Positions 26,021 to 34,194 of a stretch of 64,000 bases of DNA are shown in pieces. Positions within the stretch are counted from its first letter, which is position 1, and the number at the start of each line of letters is the position of its first letter. Origin of the DNA: Rhodobium gokarnense (GTDB taxonomy: Bacteria > Pseudomonadota > Alphaproteobacteria > Rhizobiales > Rhodobiaceae); contig NZ_JAOQNS010000010.1 of assembly GCF_025961475.1 (NCBI RefSeq), positions 124,001 to 188,000 of the forward strand, given 5' to 3'. The notes under the pieces are model-generated. The model worked only from the letters and a program-made list of their open reading frames with translations. It was not told the origin of the DNA and did not search any database. The translations under genes were made by a program, and so were the position numbers.

Positions 26021-27534
26021 TCTGCGGCCTCCCGTGCCGGTGCGAAGTCGTCTGGGAAATGGGTGAGGGCGGACATCACCGGGAACGGCGTGAAGCCGCC
26101 GAGCGCGCAGAGCGAGCCGCCGCGCATGGTCTCGCAGAGGTCGGCGAGGAGGGCCGGCGCGTCCGGGTCGCCATGGGCGATGCGGTCGATGGTCTCGACG
26201 CCCCTGACCGCGCCGATGCGGCAGGGCGTGCACTTGCCGCAGCTCTCGATGGCGCAGAACTCCATGGCGAAGCGGGCCATCTGCAGCATGTCGACCGTGT
26301 CGTCGAAGACGACGATGCCGGCATGGCCGATGAGGCCGCCCTGGCCGTCGAATTCCTCATAGCCGAAGGGCGTGTCGAATTTCTCCGGCGGCATATAGGC
26401 GCCGAGGGGGCCGCCGACCTGCACGGCCTTGACCGGCCGGCCGGAGGCGGTACCGCCGGCGATCTCGTTGACGAGTTCGCCGAGCGGCATGCCGAAGGCG
26501 GTCTCGAACAGGCCGCCATATTTGACGTTGCCGGCGATCTGGATCGGCATCGTGCCCTTGGAGCGGCCGAGGCCGAAATCGGCGTAGTGCTCGGCGCCCT
26601 TTTCAAAGATCGCCGGGATGGTGGCGAGCGACAGGAGGTTGTTGACGACGGTCGGCCGGTTGAAGAGCCCGCGATAGGCCGGCAGCGGCGGCTTTGCCCG
26701 AACGACGCCGCGCTTTCCTTCCAGGGAGTTCATCAGCGAGGTTTCCTCGCCGCAGACATAGGCGCCGGCGCCGATGCGCAGCTCCAGATCGAAGCGGCGG
26801 TCGGAGCCGAGCACGTCCGGGCCGATGAGGCCGCGCTCAAGGGCGATCCCGATGGCCTCGGCAAAGACCGCGTTGGCGTCGGGATATTCGGAGCGGCTGT
26901 AGACGTAGCCCTTGGTGGCGCCGACGCCGAGGCCGGCGATCACCATGCCCTCGATGAGGACGAAGGGATCGCCTTCCATGATCATGCGGTCGGCGAAGGT
27001 GCCGCTGTCGCCCTCGTCGGCGTTGCAGATGATGTATTTCTGGGCGCCCTTGGCGTGGAGGACCGTTTCCCACTTGATACCGGTCGGGAAACCGGCGCCG
27101 CCGCGGCCGCGCAGGCCCGAGGTCTTCACTTCCTCGACGATGTTCTCGGAGGTCATTTGAATCGCGCGCCGGAGGCCGGCGAGGCCGCCATGGGCCTCAT
27201 AATCATCGATGTTCAGCGGATCGATCAGGCCGCAGCGGGCGAAGGTGAGCCGGGTCTGGCGGGCAAAGAAGGGGATTTTCTCAACGTCACCGAGGGTCTC
27301 GAGCGTGCCATCGAAAAGGGCGGGGACGTCGTCGACGGTGAGCGGGCCGTAGCCGCGCCGGCCGTCCGCGTCCTCGATTTCGACCAGCGGCTCAAGCCAA
27401 ACCATACCGCGGGTGCCGTTGCGCACGATCTCCACGTCGAGGCCGCGGGCGTCGGCTTCTGCACGGATGGCGGCGGCGACGTCGTCGGCGCCGAGCGCCT
27501 TGGCGGCGGCGTCAAGGGGAACGTAGATCCTCAT
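26017..27534 (-). CDS. fdsB: NAD-dependent formate dehydrogenase beta (diaphorase) subunit
   Basis: 505 residues. An N-terminal thioredoxin-like 2Fe-2S-type domain of about 110 residues precedes a NuoF-like core. The FMN/NAD site is in LRGRGGAGFPTGIKW and NADEGDSGTFADRMI. EETSLMNSLEGKRG follows, and the C-terminal 4Fe-4S cluster is bound by CGKCTPCRIG plus a later Cys near GGSLCALGG. It hands formate electrons from FdsA to NAD+. It overlaps fdsA and fdsG by 4 bp each. The N-terminal domain here lacks most cluster cysteines. Confidence 0.95.
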   Translation of the reverse strand: MRIYVPLDAAAKALGADDVAAAIRAEADARGLDVEIVRNGTRGMVWLEPLVEIEDADGRRGYGPLTVDDVPALFDGTLETLGDVEKIPFFARQTRLTFARCGLIDPLNIDDYEAHGGLAGLRRAIQMTSENIVEEVKTSGLRGRGGAGFPTGIKWETVLHAKGAQKYIICNADEGDSGTFADRMIMEGDPFVLIEGMVIAGLGVGATKGYVYSRSEYPDANAVFAEAIGIALERGLIGPDVLGSDRRFDLELRIGAGAYVCGEETSLMNSLEGKRGVVRAKPPLPAYRGLFNRPTVVNNLLSLATIPAIFEKGAEHYADFGLGRSKGTMPIQIAGNVKYGGLFETAFGMPLGELVNEIAGGTASGRPVKAVQVGGPLGAYMPPEKFDTPFGYEEFDGQGGLIGHAGIVVFDDTVDMLQMARFAMEFCAIESCGKCTPCRIGAVRGVETIDRIAHGDPDAPALLADLCETMRGGSLCALGGFTPFPVMSALTHFPDDFAPAREAAE

Positions 27535-28007
27535 GCGCCGGCCTCCGAAAGGAGCTTGTCCATGCGGGCATCGTCGACGCGGCCGACGACCGTCCCGTCG
27601 ACCATCGCCGCCGGGCCGCAGGCGCACAGGCCCAGACAATAGACCGGCTCGACGGTGACGGCGCCGTTCGCCGTCGTGCCGTTCCAGTCGATGCCGAGCT
27701 TCTTCAGGGTGCGTTCGGCGATCGCCGTGCCGCCGGAGGCCTGGCAAGCCTCGGCGCGGCAGATTTTCAAGACGTGCCGGCCGGCCGGGGCGTGGCGGAA
27801 GTCGTGGTAGAAGGAGACGACGCCGTGGACCTCGGCGGCCGTCAGGTTCAGCGCATCGGCGATCAGCGGCAGCGCCATTTCCGGCACGTAGCCGTACTCC
27901 GCCTGGATGGCGTGGACGATGGGCAGCATCGGGCCTTCCAGATGAAGGCGGGCGTCGATCAAAGATCGAATGCCCTCAGCCGACGGCTGCGGGTGCTCCT
28001 CGGACAT
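27531..28007 (-). CDS. fdsG: NAD-dependent formate dehydrogenase gamma subunit
   Basis: 158 residues, a NuoE-like thioredoxin-fold 2Fe-2S protein. The cluster cysteines are in CRAEACQASGG and CLGLCACGPA. HGVVSFYHDFR is the usual family block. It pairs with FdsB in the NAD-reducing module. It is the first gene of the fdsGBACD operon, about 98 bp downstream of the LysR regulator that points the same way, and its own promoter region contains an OxyR-like ATAG-N7-CTAT box. Confidence 0.95.
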   Translation of the reverse strand: MSEEHPQPSAEGIRSLIDARLHLEGPMLPIVHAIQAEYGYVPEMALPLIADALNLTAAEVHGVVSFYHDFRHAPAGRHVLKICRAEACQASGGTAIAERTLKKLGIDWNGTTANGAVTVEPVYCLGLCACGPAAMVDGTVVGRVDDARMDKLLSEAGA

Positions 28008-28019
28008 GTTCGTCTCCCG

Positions 28020-28100
28020 ATTGTCTTTTGCGACAATTTGCCCGATCAATTATTTGAATATCAATATCTGAATTCCGTCAGTCGATAGAAAATCTCTATC
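28020..28100 (-). promoter_or_regulatory. fds operon control region with LysR-type box
   Basis: GATAGA-AAATC-TCTATC (28084-28100) contains ATAG-N7-CTAT (28085-28099), the half-site geometry of OxyR-like LysR regulators. AT-rich DNA (28045-28070) lies between it and fdsG and could hold the promoter. A smaller dyad, ATTGTC...GACAAT, occurs near 28020-28036 and includes TGCGACA, also seen upstream of the OxlT-like gene. The likely binder is the LysR protein encoded just upstream. Confidence 0.5.
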
Positions 28101-28104
28101 AACA

Positions 28105-28992
28105 TCACGCCGGATCGGCGATCGAGCGGGCCATTTTCTGCAGCGCTTCGAACACCGGCGTATAGGGTTCGTGGTGCAGGGCGATGAGGCCGACGGTCGG
28201 CACGAAGCCTCCGTCGGCGACCGGGACGAGCGCAAGGTCGCGGCCGACGGCGAGGAACCGGGCGAGGTCGGTCGGCAGGATCGTGGCAAAGCCGCCCTCG
28301 ACCACATGGCTGACCAGCACGATGGTGGAGTTGGATTCCACCAGCGCGGCGGGCGTGACGCCGGCCTCCATGAAATTGCGGTTGATGATGCGCCGGTTCT
28401 GCATGTCGGGCGTCAGGAGGCACAGCCGGACGCCGGCAAGGTCGCCCCAGGTGATGTGCCGGCGGACGGCGAGGGCATGGTCCTTCGGGCAGATGAGCAC
28501 GTAGCGCTCGCGGTAGAGCGGGGCGGCGGCGACGCGGCCAAGCGGCTCGTTGTCGAGATAGGTGATGCCGGCGTCGATATCGAGGTTTTCCAGCATCGCC
28601 AGGATGTCGATGGAGGAGCGCGACAGCACGGTGAAGCTGACATTGGGGTGGGCTTCGGTGAAGCGGGAGGTCAGCCGGGCGGCCCAGGTCAGCGCCGTCG
28701 GGATGGCGGCAAGGCGCAGATGGCCGGAGAGCCCTTCCTTGGAGAACCGCATCTCGTCGCGCAGGCGCCGTGAGTCGCCGACGATCTGGCGTGCCCAGAC
28801 GAGGGCGCGCTGGCCCTCCGGCGTCAGCCCGCCGAAGCGCGAGCCGCGCTGCACCAGCTTGACGCCGAGCTGCTCCTCAAGCTGGCGGATGCCGGCCGAC
28901 AGCGTCGGCTGGGTGATGCCGAGGCTGTGGGCGGCGCGGCCGAAATGTTGCTCCTTGGCGAGCGCGAGCAGCATTTCCAGCTTGGCGAGCAT
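28105..28992 (-). CDS. fdsR: LysR-family regulator of the formate dehydrogenase operon
   Basis: 295 residues with an N-terminal winged helix (QHFGRAAHSLGITQPTLSAGIRQLEEQLG) and a two-lobe periplasmic-binding-like effector domain. It points in the same direction as fdsGBACD and ends about 98 bp before fdsG, the position of FdsR/LysR activators in other Rhizobiales and Burkholderiales fds loci. Formate, or a metabolite, is the likely effector. Its own start is followed upstream by a dyad at 29002-29026 with CTAT and ATAG ends, so autoregulation is likely. It lacks the paired redox cysteines of OxyR. Confidence 0.85.
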   Translation of the reverse strand: MLAKLEMLLALAKEQHFGRAAHSLGITQPTLSAGIRQLEEQLGVKLVQRGSRFGGLTPEGQRALVWARQIVGDSRRLRDEMRFSKEGLSGHLRLAAIPTALTWAARLTSRFTEAHPNVSFTVLSRSSIDILAMLENLDIDAGITYLDNEPLGRVAAAPLYRERYVLICPKDHALAVRRHITWGDLAGVRLCLLTPDMQNRRIINRNFMEAGVTPAALVESNSTIVLVSHVVEGGFATILPTDLARFLAVGRDLALVPVADGGFVPTVGLIALHHEPYTPVFEALQKMARSIADPA

Positions 28993-29001
28993 AGCGGATC
29001 C

Positions 29002-29026
29002 CTATCGAAAGCATTTCGATCAATAG
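29002..29026. promoter_or_regulatory. Dyad upstream of fdsR
   Basis: ATCGAAA (29004-29010), a GCA spacer and TTTCGAT (29014-29020) form a perfect 7-bp dyad. CTAT (29002-29005) and ATAG (29023-29026) add outer symmetry. It lies 10 bp upstream of the fdsR start codon and fits an autoregulatory LysR site. Confidence 0.45.
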
Positions 29027-29058
29027 CGGAAACGAATGGGATCGGAAACGGGAGAGAG

Positions 29059-30090
29059 CTACCCCCACAGCGCCTGGAGGCCGATGGCGGCGCCGAAGAT
29101 GAGGAAGAGCAACAGGCTTTCAAAGCCGATGCGGGCGGTGCCCTCCTTCTGGCGCAACAACAGGCCGAGGAGCAGGACGCCGGTCATGACGAGGCCGACG
29201 GCGTTCCAGAAGAAGTCCGTTTTGCCGACGGCATGGTAGATGGAGCCTTCGCGGTAGCCGGCGTCGGAGATCGTCAGGAACAGGGTGTCGAAGCTGTTGC
29301 CGCCGATGATGCCGCCGACGGCAAGCTGCAGGGCGCCGCGGCGCACGGCCGCCAGCGTCGTCACCAGCTCCGGCAGGGACGTGATGACCGCCGTCATCAG
29401 CGCGCCGACGAGGGTCTCGGACAGGCCGAGCCGGTCGGAGAGTGCGACGCCGCAGCGGGCGATGGTCCAGCCGGCGCCGGCGAGGAAGACGACGAGGACA
29501 GCGAAGGTGACAATGAGGCCGACCGGGCTCTTCCTGGCGTCGTCCTCGTCCTCGGGTGTGTCCAGCCGGGTCTCGTCGGTGGAGATCGGCTGCCACATCG
29601 GGAATTCGCGCACGCGCCGCGTTGCGACGATGCCGGCGACATAGATCGCCGGGATCGCGAAGGACAGCGGATGGATGGCGAAGAGGGTGACTTCGGGCGT
29701 CGTGGAGGCCAGGAACGGGATGGCCAGCAGCACGATCAGCAGCCCGCACTGGAAGACGTTGGCCAGTTCCGCCGCCGCGTGCTCCAGGTTGGCGCGGCGA
29801 TAGACGAGGTCGGCGATGGCCAGAAAGGCGGTCTGGGCGGCGATGCCGCCGATGCCGTTGGCAAAGGCGAGCGACGCATGGCCGTTGAGCGCCGATGTCA
29901 GCGACACGACGGCGCCGGAGAGCGAGGTCGCGGCGCCCAGAAGAACGCCGCCGATCAGCGCCTCGCCGAGGCCGGTGCGGTCGGCGATGCGGTCGGCAAG
30001 GGTCGTCATGCGCAGGCCGCACAACAAAATGACCGCTGCGGCAGCGGCCATGATGGCGGCGATCGCGGGGGTGTTGAGGTCGGTCAGCAT
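29059..30090 (-). CDS. Calcium/cation antiporter (CaCA family) membrane protein
   Basis: 343 residues with about ten predicted membrane spans in two homologous halves. Each half has an alpha-repeat-like motif: GEALIGGVLLGAATSLSGAVVSLTSAL in the first and SETLVGALMTAVITSLPELVTTLAA in the second. A central acidic loop (DTPEDEDDARKS) separates them. CaCA proteins exchange Ca2+ or other cations for Na+ or H+ across the cytoplasmic membrane. The usual Glu of the first alpha repeat is not obvious, so the ion is uncertain. It is followed upstream by exoD on the same strand, 70 bp away. Confidence 0.8.
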   Translation of the reverse strand: MLTDLNTPAIAAIMAAAAAVILLCGLRMTTLADRIADRTGLGEALIGGVLLGAATSLSGAVVSLTSALNGHASLAFANGIGGIAAQTAFLAIADLVYRRANLEHAAAELANVFQCGLLIVLLAIPFLASTTPEVTLFAIHPLSFAIPAIYVAGIVATRRVREFPMWQPISTDETRLDTPEDEDDARKSPVGLIVTFAVLVVFLAGAGWTIARCGVALSDRLGLSETLVGALMTAVITSLPELVTTLAAVRRGALQLAVGGIIGGNSFDTLFLTISDAGYREGSIYHAVGKTDFFWNAVGLVMTGVLLLGLLLRQKEGTARIGFESLLLFLIFGAAIGLQALWG

Positions 30091-30160
30091 CGGTGCCTTC
30101 CGGCGTTTGCGGTTTTTTTGTCCGGTCGGCGGCTTGCACCGGCCTCCCGCGCGCTGCGGT

Positions 30161-30742
30161 TCAGGCTACCACATTGAGGGCCAGCGTCGCCGCGGCTGCG
30201 ACAAAGGCGAGCCCGGCAGCGGCCAGCAGGCCGTCGCGGACGACAAGCGCCGTTGCGAAGAATGCGACGGCCGTCACCATGATGGAGGAGGTGAAGGGAA
30301 TCACCTCCAGGAACGGCATGACCAGGCCGCAGCCGAGGCACGCCGCCTGCAATAGCGAGCGTGCCGGCGGCCGCACCAGAAGGCCGAGGCGTTCCCTGGT
30401 GTGGCGGTCGACGAACCGCGCCGGGCGCCGGAGAAATCCGATCGCCTTCTCAAGTTTGGCGCTGTCGATGCTGCGGCGCAGGAGAAAATCCGGCAGCCAC
30501 AGGCTTTCGCGGCCGATCAGCATCTGCAGGGAGACGAGGGCGATCGTCAGCCCGAAAAAGCTGGAGGCGCCCGGAACGCCGCTGAGCGGCGTGATCGCGA
30601 GCAGCGCCGGCAGCAGGATCAGGGCGCTGTGCGAGGCCGCGCCGAGGGATTCGACCGTGTCCTTGACGGACACTTCCCCCTCCGACGCGACCTCGCAGGT
30701 CCGGTCGAGCACGGCCGTGATGGAATGGGCGGCGTCGCTCAC
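30161..30742 (-). CDS. exoD: ExoD-like exopolysaccharide-associated membrane protein
   Basis: 193 residues from a GTG at 30740-30742. It has three or four membrane spans. The ALILLPALLAITPLSGVPGAS, FFGLTIALVSLQMLIGRESLWLP and MPFLEVIPFTSSIMVTAVAFF segments match the ExoD family. In Sinorhizobium, exoD mutants are alkali-sensitive and altered in exopolysaccharide and nodule invasion; the biochemical role is not known. It probably forms an operon with the CaCA gene downstream, which would link both to ion or pH stress. Confidence 0.85.
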   Translation of the reverse strand: MSDAAHSITAVLDRTCEVASEGEVSVKDTVESLGAASHSALILLPALLAITPLSGVPGASSFFGLTIALVSLQMLIGRESLWLPDFLLRRSIDSAKLEKAIGFLRRPARFVDRHTRERLGLLVRPPARSLLQAACLGCGLVMPFLEVIPFTSSIMVTAVAFFATALVVRDGLLAAAGLAFVAAAATLALNVVA

Positions 30743-30788
30743 GGCCCGCTTCCCTGCTCGGCGTTTTCCTGGCTATGCGGCGCGGCGA

Positions 30789-31043
30789 TCAGTAGTCGCA
30801 GCGGGCGCGGTAGCGGCGGCCGTAACGGTCGCGGTAGTAGCACCAGCCCGGCTCGGCGGCACGGCCGATGAGACCGCCGGCAACGGCACCGATGGCACCG
30901 CCGGCGACGGCGCCGCCCATGGTTCCACTGGTCGCGGCGCCGATCGCGGCGCCCGAGGCGCCGCCGATGACGGCACCCTGTTCGGTCGTCGTGCAGCCGG
31001 CGATCATCAGCGCGGCAAGGGCAGGCAGGATCACTTTCTTCAT
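30789..31043 (-). CDS. Small glycine-zipper lipoprotein
   Basis: 84 residues with a strong GGAGGAGCAATT ribosome site. A signal sequence ends in the lipobox LMIAGC, giving a lipidated Cys17. The middle is a Gly/Ala-rich zipper (GAVIGGASGAAIGAATSG and following) like the 17-kDa surface antigen/YmgG families, which insert in or span the outer membrane. The C-terminus is a basic, Tyr/Arg-rich tail with two cysteines (GWCYYRDRYGRRYRARCDY). Role unknown. Confidence 0.85.
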   Translation of the reverse strand: MKKVILPALAALMIAGCTTTEQGAVIGGASGAAIGAATSGTMGGAVAGGAIGAVAGGLIGRAAEPGWCYYRDRYGRRYRARCDY

Positions 31044-31138
31044 GGAATTGCTCCTCCGGTTGTCGCAAGAGCAATTCGCGGCGGCGAAAAAAGTTTCATG
31101 CCGGGTGCGATTCTTTCGCCGACAGGGTTACCGCGCGG

Positions 31139-32605
31139 TCAGTCGTTACCGTCCTTCATGCGGCGATAGCGCTCCAGCGCCCGCTTGCGGGCCGTTGCGT
31201 GGTCGACGATGGGGTGGGGGTAGTCGCGGCCGAGTTCGATGCCCGCCTCTTTCAGCTCCATCGGCTTGGCGGTCCAGGGGGCGTGGACGGCGTTGGCAGG
31301 AAGGTCCTTCAACTCCGGTACCCAGCGGCGGACATACTCCCCGTCCGGGTCGAACTTCTCGCCCTGCAGGACCGGGTTGAAGACCCGGAAATAGGGCGCG
31401 GCGTCGGCGCCGGAGCCGGCGACCCACTGCCAGCTCGCCGTATTGTTGGCGAGGTCGGCATCGACGAGGGTGTCCCAGAACCAGACTTCGCCCTCGCGCC
31501 AGTGGACGAGGAGATCCTTGACGAGAAAGGAAGCGACGATCATGCGCACGCGGTTGTGCATCCAGCCGGTCGCCCAGAGCTCGCGCATGCCGGCATCGAC
31601 GATCGGATAGCCGGTCATGCCCTGTTGCCAGGCCTTCAGGCCGCCGTCGTCGTCCTTCCATTCGAAATCGGAAAATTCCGGGCGGAGCGGCTCTTCCGGC
31701 AGGGTCGGAAAGTGAAACAGCAGGTGCCAGGAGAATTCACGCCAGGCGATCTCCGACAGAAATGTCTCGACGCCCTTCGGCGTCGGCTGGCCGGTCGCCG
31801 ACATGCCGGCGGCGATCGCCGCGTGCCAGATCTGGCGCGGGCCGACCTCGCCGAAATGGAGGTGGGGGGAAAGACGCGAGGTGCCGGCCTTTGCCGGCAG
31901 GTTCCGCTTGTCGGCATAGGCCATGACGGCCTCGTCGACGAAGGTGGCGAGGCGTTCGCGGGCTCCCTTTTCCCCCGGTGTCCAGGCTTCGCGCAGGCCG
32001 CCGGCCCAATCGGGTTTTTCGGGAAGCAGCTTCCAGTCGTCGAGGTTTTCCGTCTTGGGGAAGGCGTCGGGTGCGGGGATGCCGTCCGGTGCCGCTTCGG
32101 GTCTTTCGGGGTCGCCGAGGCCGCGCAGCGCCTTCCAGAACGGCGTGAAGACCTTGTAGGGTCCGCCGTCCTTGGTCTCGATCTCCCAGGGTTCGCAGAG
32201 GAGGGCGGCGTTGAAGCTTTTCGCCTCGATGCCGCGCTCCTTCAGGGAGGTCTTGATGGCCTCGTCGCGGCGGGTCGCCCAGGGCTCGTAGCGGCGGTTC
32301 CAGAAGACGACCTCGGCTCCGGTCTCCTTGAGTAGGTCGTCGATCGCGTCGGCTGCGTTGCCGGACCTCAGGATCAGCCGGCTGCCGCGGCCCGACAGGT
32401 CCTCGGCGAGGGCTTTCAGCGATCCGTGGAGCCACCAGCGCGAGGCGCCGCCGGGCGCGCGGTCCCCGGCATCCTCGTCATCGCGGATGAAGACCGGCAC
32501 GACGGGGCGGCCGGTGGAGACCGCAGCGGTGAGCGCCGGGTTGTCGGAAAGGCGCAGGTCGCGGCGGAACCAGAGGAGGACGGGGGCACCGGTGTCGGCG
32601 GGCAT
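31139..32605 (-). CDS. phrB: Deoxyribodipyrimidine photolyase (class I CPD photolyase)
   Basis: 488 residues. The N-terminal antenna-binding domain starts with LLWFRRDLRLSDNPAL. The C-terminal FAD domain has SRLSPHLHFGEVGPRQIW, the WREFSWHLLFHFP block, MTGYPIVDAGMRELWATGWMHNRVRM, and WFWDTLVDADLANNTASWQW near the FAD and the Trp electron chain. It repairs cyclobutane pyrimidine dimers with blue light. A cryptochrome cannot be excluded from sequence alone, but all photolyase landmarks are present. It stands alone, without obvious operon partners. Confidence 0.93.
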   Translation of the reverse strand: MPADTGAPVLLWFRRDLRLSDNPALTAAVSTGRPVVPVFIRDDEDAGDRAPGGASRWWLHGSLKALAEDLSGRGSRLILRSGNAADAIDDLLKETGAEVVFWNRRYEPWATRRDEAIKTSLKERGIEAKSFNAALLCEPWEIETKDGGPYKVFTPFWKALRGLGDPERPEAAPDGIPAPDAFPKTENLDDWKLLPEKPDWAGGLREAWTPGEKGARERLATFVDEAVMAYADKRNLPAKAGTSRLSPHLHFGEVGPRQIWHAAIAAGMSATGQPTPKGVETFLSEIAWREFSWHLLFHFPTLPEEPLRPEFSDFEWKDDDGGLKAWQQGMTGYPIVDAGMRELWATGWMHNRVRMIVASFLVKDLLVHWREGEVWFWDTLVDADLANNTASWQWVAGSGADAAPYFRVFNPVLQGEKFDPDGEYVRRWVPELKDLPANAVHAPWTAKPMELKEAGIELGRDYPHPIVDHATARKRALERYRRMKDGND

Positions 32606-32714
32606 GGATCACCTTCGAAGGGCCGGGGAGGGAAGGGCGTTGTCGTTCTTTCGCGTACGAGACGCAACGCCTGGCGGACCACCGACGGTTCCGGACGGCT
32701 GCCCCAAAAGCATA

Positions 32715-32740
32715 CGGGGCCGCGGATGTTCGCGACCCCG
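32715..32740 (-). terminator. Stem-loop terminator after the cytochrome b561 gene
   Basis: CGGGGCCGCG (32715-32724) pairs with CGCGACCCCG (32731-32740), with one G-U wobble in the minus-strand RNA and a 6-base loop. TATGCTTTTG follows on the minus strand. It lies about 28 bp past the stop of the cytochrome b561 gene. Confidence 0.65.
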
Positions 32741-32768
32741 ATCTGTGCCGGATCTCGTTGTTCTGGCG

Positions 32769-33422
32769 TCAGGCCCGCTTGGCGCCGGTCACCATCGCCC
32801 GGGCCAGGTTCTCCCGGTGGGCGTAGCTGGCAAAGAAGACGCCGGCGATGTGCAGGAGGATGAGGGCGAGCGTCAGATTGGCGGCGATCTCGTGAGTCTC
32901 CGCCCAGAACCCTTCTTCCTCGTCGCCTTCCCCGTGCTCGCGGCCCTCGCCGTATTCCTCGTGGTCTTCCCGTTCGCCGTGGACGCGTAGTCCCTGGCCC
33001 TCGGGTGCGGCGGCAACGATGCCGGCGAGCGGGCCGCGGCCTTCCTCGGCGGCAAGGCGCCCCATGCCCGACACCGCGGTGACGGCGAGGCAGAGGAGGA
33101 GGGCGACGGTCATCGCCCCGCCGGCCGGGCTGTGGCCGATGTGGCGCTCGGCCTTGCCGGAGACGAGGCCCTTCAGATAGGCGACGACGCGCCCCGGGCC
33201 GGTGACGAAGTCTGAAAACCGCGCCCGCTTCGGCCCGACGAACCCCCAGACAATGCGCAGCAGCACCGTCGCGGCGATGGCGTAGCCGGCCCAGGTGTGC
33301 AGCCATTCCGGCTCGCCCTCGGTGAGATAGGCGGTGGCGAAGGCCGCCACCAGGACCCAGTGGCCGATGCGGATGAGGGGATCCCAGACCCGGATCGTGC
33401 CGTTGCTTCCGGTCGCGGCCAT
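32769..33422 (-). CDS. Cytochrome b561-like membrane protein with acidic loop
   Basis: 217 residues with four predicted membrane spans. Candidate haem ligands include H20 (RIGHWVL), the His in EWLHTWAG, and the His residues in ETHEIAANLTLALILLHIAG. Family members are diheme cytochromes b that move electrons between the quinone pool and periplasmic partners. Between helices 3 and 4 a highly charged loop (REDHEEYGEGREHGEGDEEE) is longer than usual. It overlaps the upstream PepSY gene by one base, a common pairing. The physiological partner is unknown. Confidence 0.85.
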   Translation of the reverse strand: MAATGSNGTIRVWDPLIRIGHWVLVAAFATAYLTEGEPEWLHTWAGYAIAATVLLRIVWGFVGPKRARFSDFVTGPGRVVAYLKGLVSGKAERHIGHSPAGGAMTVALLLCLAVTAVSGMGRLAAEEGRGPLAGIVAAAPEGQGLRVHGEREDHEEYGEGREHGEGDEEEGFWAETHEIAANLTLALILLHIAGVFFASYAHRENLARAMVTGAKRA

Positions 33423-33718
33423 CAGTCGTCGTCGCCCCGGCGCTGCATCGGCTCACCGGTCATCGGGTCGAGATAGGCCTTGACGCGCATGCCGTCGGCG
33501 CTGGTCATCTCCACCTCGTAGCCGTGGCGCTCGGCTTCGATCTCGCTGACCGTGTAACCCTTCGCCTTCAGCTTTGCGGCGATAGCATCGACGCTCATCC
33601 ACTCCGCGCGCGGCGTGGACGCGGCCATCTCGTCGCCGTCGTCGGAGGCCTCGGCGCTGGCGGCCGCAAGGCCGGTGGCGGCGGCAAGGGCGAGGGGCAG
33701 AACAAACTTGCGGATCAT
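33422..33718 (-). CDS. Periplasmic PepSY-domain protein
   Basis: 98 residues. A signal peptide (LPLALAAATGLAAASAEA, cleavage about residue 24) precedes a single PepSY-type domain (AIAAKLKAKGYTVSEIEAERHGYEVEMTSA...VKAYLDPMTGE). PepSY domains are thought to bind or inhibit periplasmic partners and often accompany cytochrome b561 or sensor kinases. It is co-transcribed with the cytochrome and divergent from a second PepSY gene that leads a two-component operon. Confidence 0.85.
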   Translation of the reverse strand: MIRKFVLPLALAAATGLAAASAEASDDGDEMAASTPRAEWMSVDAIAAKLKAKGYTVSEIEAERHGYEVEMTSADGMRVKAYLDPMTGEPMQRRGDDD

Positions 33719-33800
33719 GTCGGTCTCCTTTTCATGCCGTTGCAGCGGCGGTCGTGCCGCTTCGGTGGCTCCCTTGTCGCCCAGCCGCCCTGACGGCGGG

Positions 33801-33828
33801 CTGACGCCTGCTGTCAGCTTGCTGTCAG
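33801..33828 (+). promoter_or_regulatory. Direct-repeat box for an OmpR-family regulator
   Basis: CTGTCAG occurs at 33811-33817 and again at 33822-33828, an exact 11-bp period, with a weaker CTGACGC at 33801-33807. One-turn direct repeats are typical of PhoP/OmpR-type sites. They sit 28 bp before the PepSY-RR-HK operon and in the gap shared with the divergent PepSY-cytochrome operon. Binding by the regulator at 34194 is inferred. Confidence 0.55.
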
Positions 33829-33855
33829 GTCGATGGCGGTAGAGGATGGCGGGCC

Positions 33856-34194
33856 ATGAAACGCCTGATTCCGCCCTTTCTGCTCCTTGCCGCGCTCGCC
33901 GCCGTCCCGGCCGCCATCGGTCTTCCGGCCATCGCCGACAGCGACCATCATGAGGAGCGCGACCACGACGAGGCGCGCGCCGCCCTTCGGCGCGGCGACG
34001 TGCTGCCGCTCATCCGCATCCTTGAAATCGTCGGCGACAAGCTCGGCGGGCGGGTCATCGAGGTGGAGTTCGAGCGCCGCCACGAGGGCTATGTCTACGA
34101 GCTGGAAGTGCTCGGCGAGGGCGGCCGGCTGCGCGAGGTGAAGGTCGATGCGGCGACCGGCCGGATCCTGTCGCGCGGCGGGGAGGACGACTGA
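33856..34194 (+). CDS. Periplasmic PepSY-domain protein heading a two-component operon
   Basis: 112 residues. The signal peptide runs to about residue 28 (IGLPAIADS). A His/Asp/Glu-rich linker (DHHEERDHDEARAA) precedes a PepSY domain (IRILEIVGDKLGGRVIEVEFE...LREVKVDAATGRIL). The linker could bind metal. The stop overlaps the regulator start by one base. In rhizobial feuNPQ a small periplasmic protein, FeuN, restrains the sensor kinase FeuQ; this protein could play a similar part, by analogy of position only. Confidence 0.85.
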   Translation: MKRLIPPFLLLAALAAVPAAIGLPAIADSDHHEERDHDEARAALRRGDVLPLIRILEIVGDKLGGRVIEVEFERRHEGYVYELEVLGEGGRLREVKVDAATGRILSRGGEDD

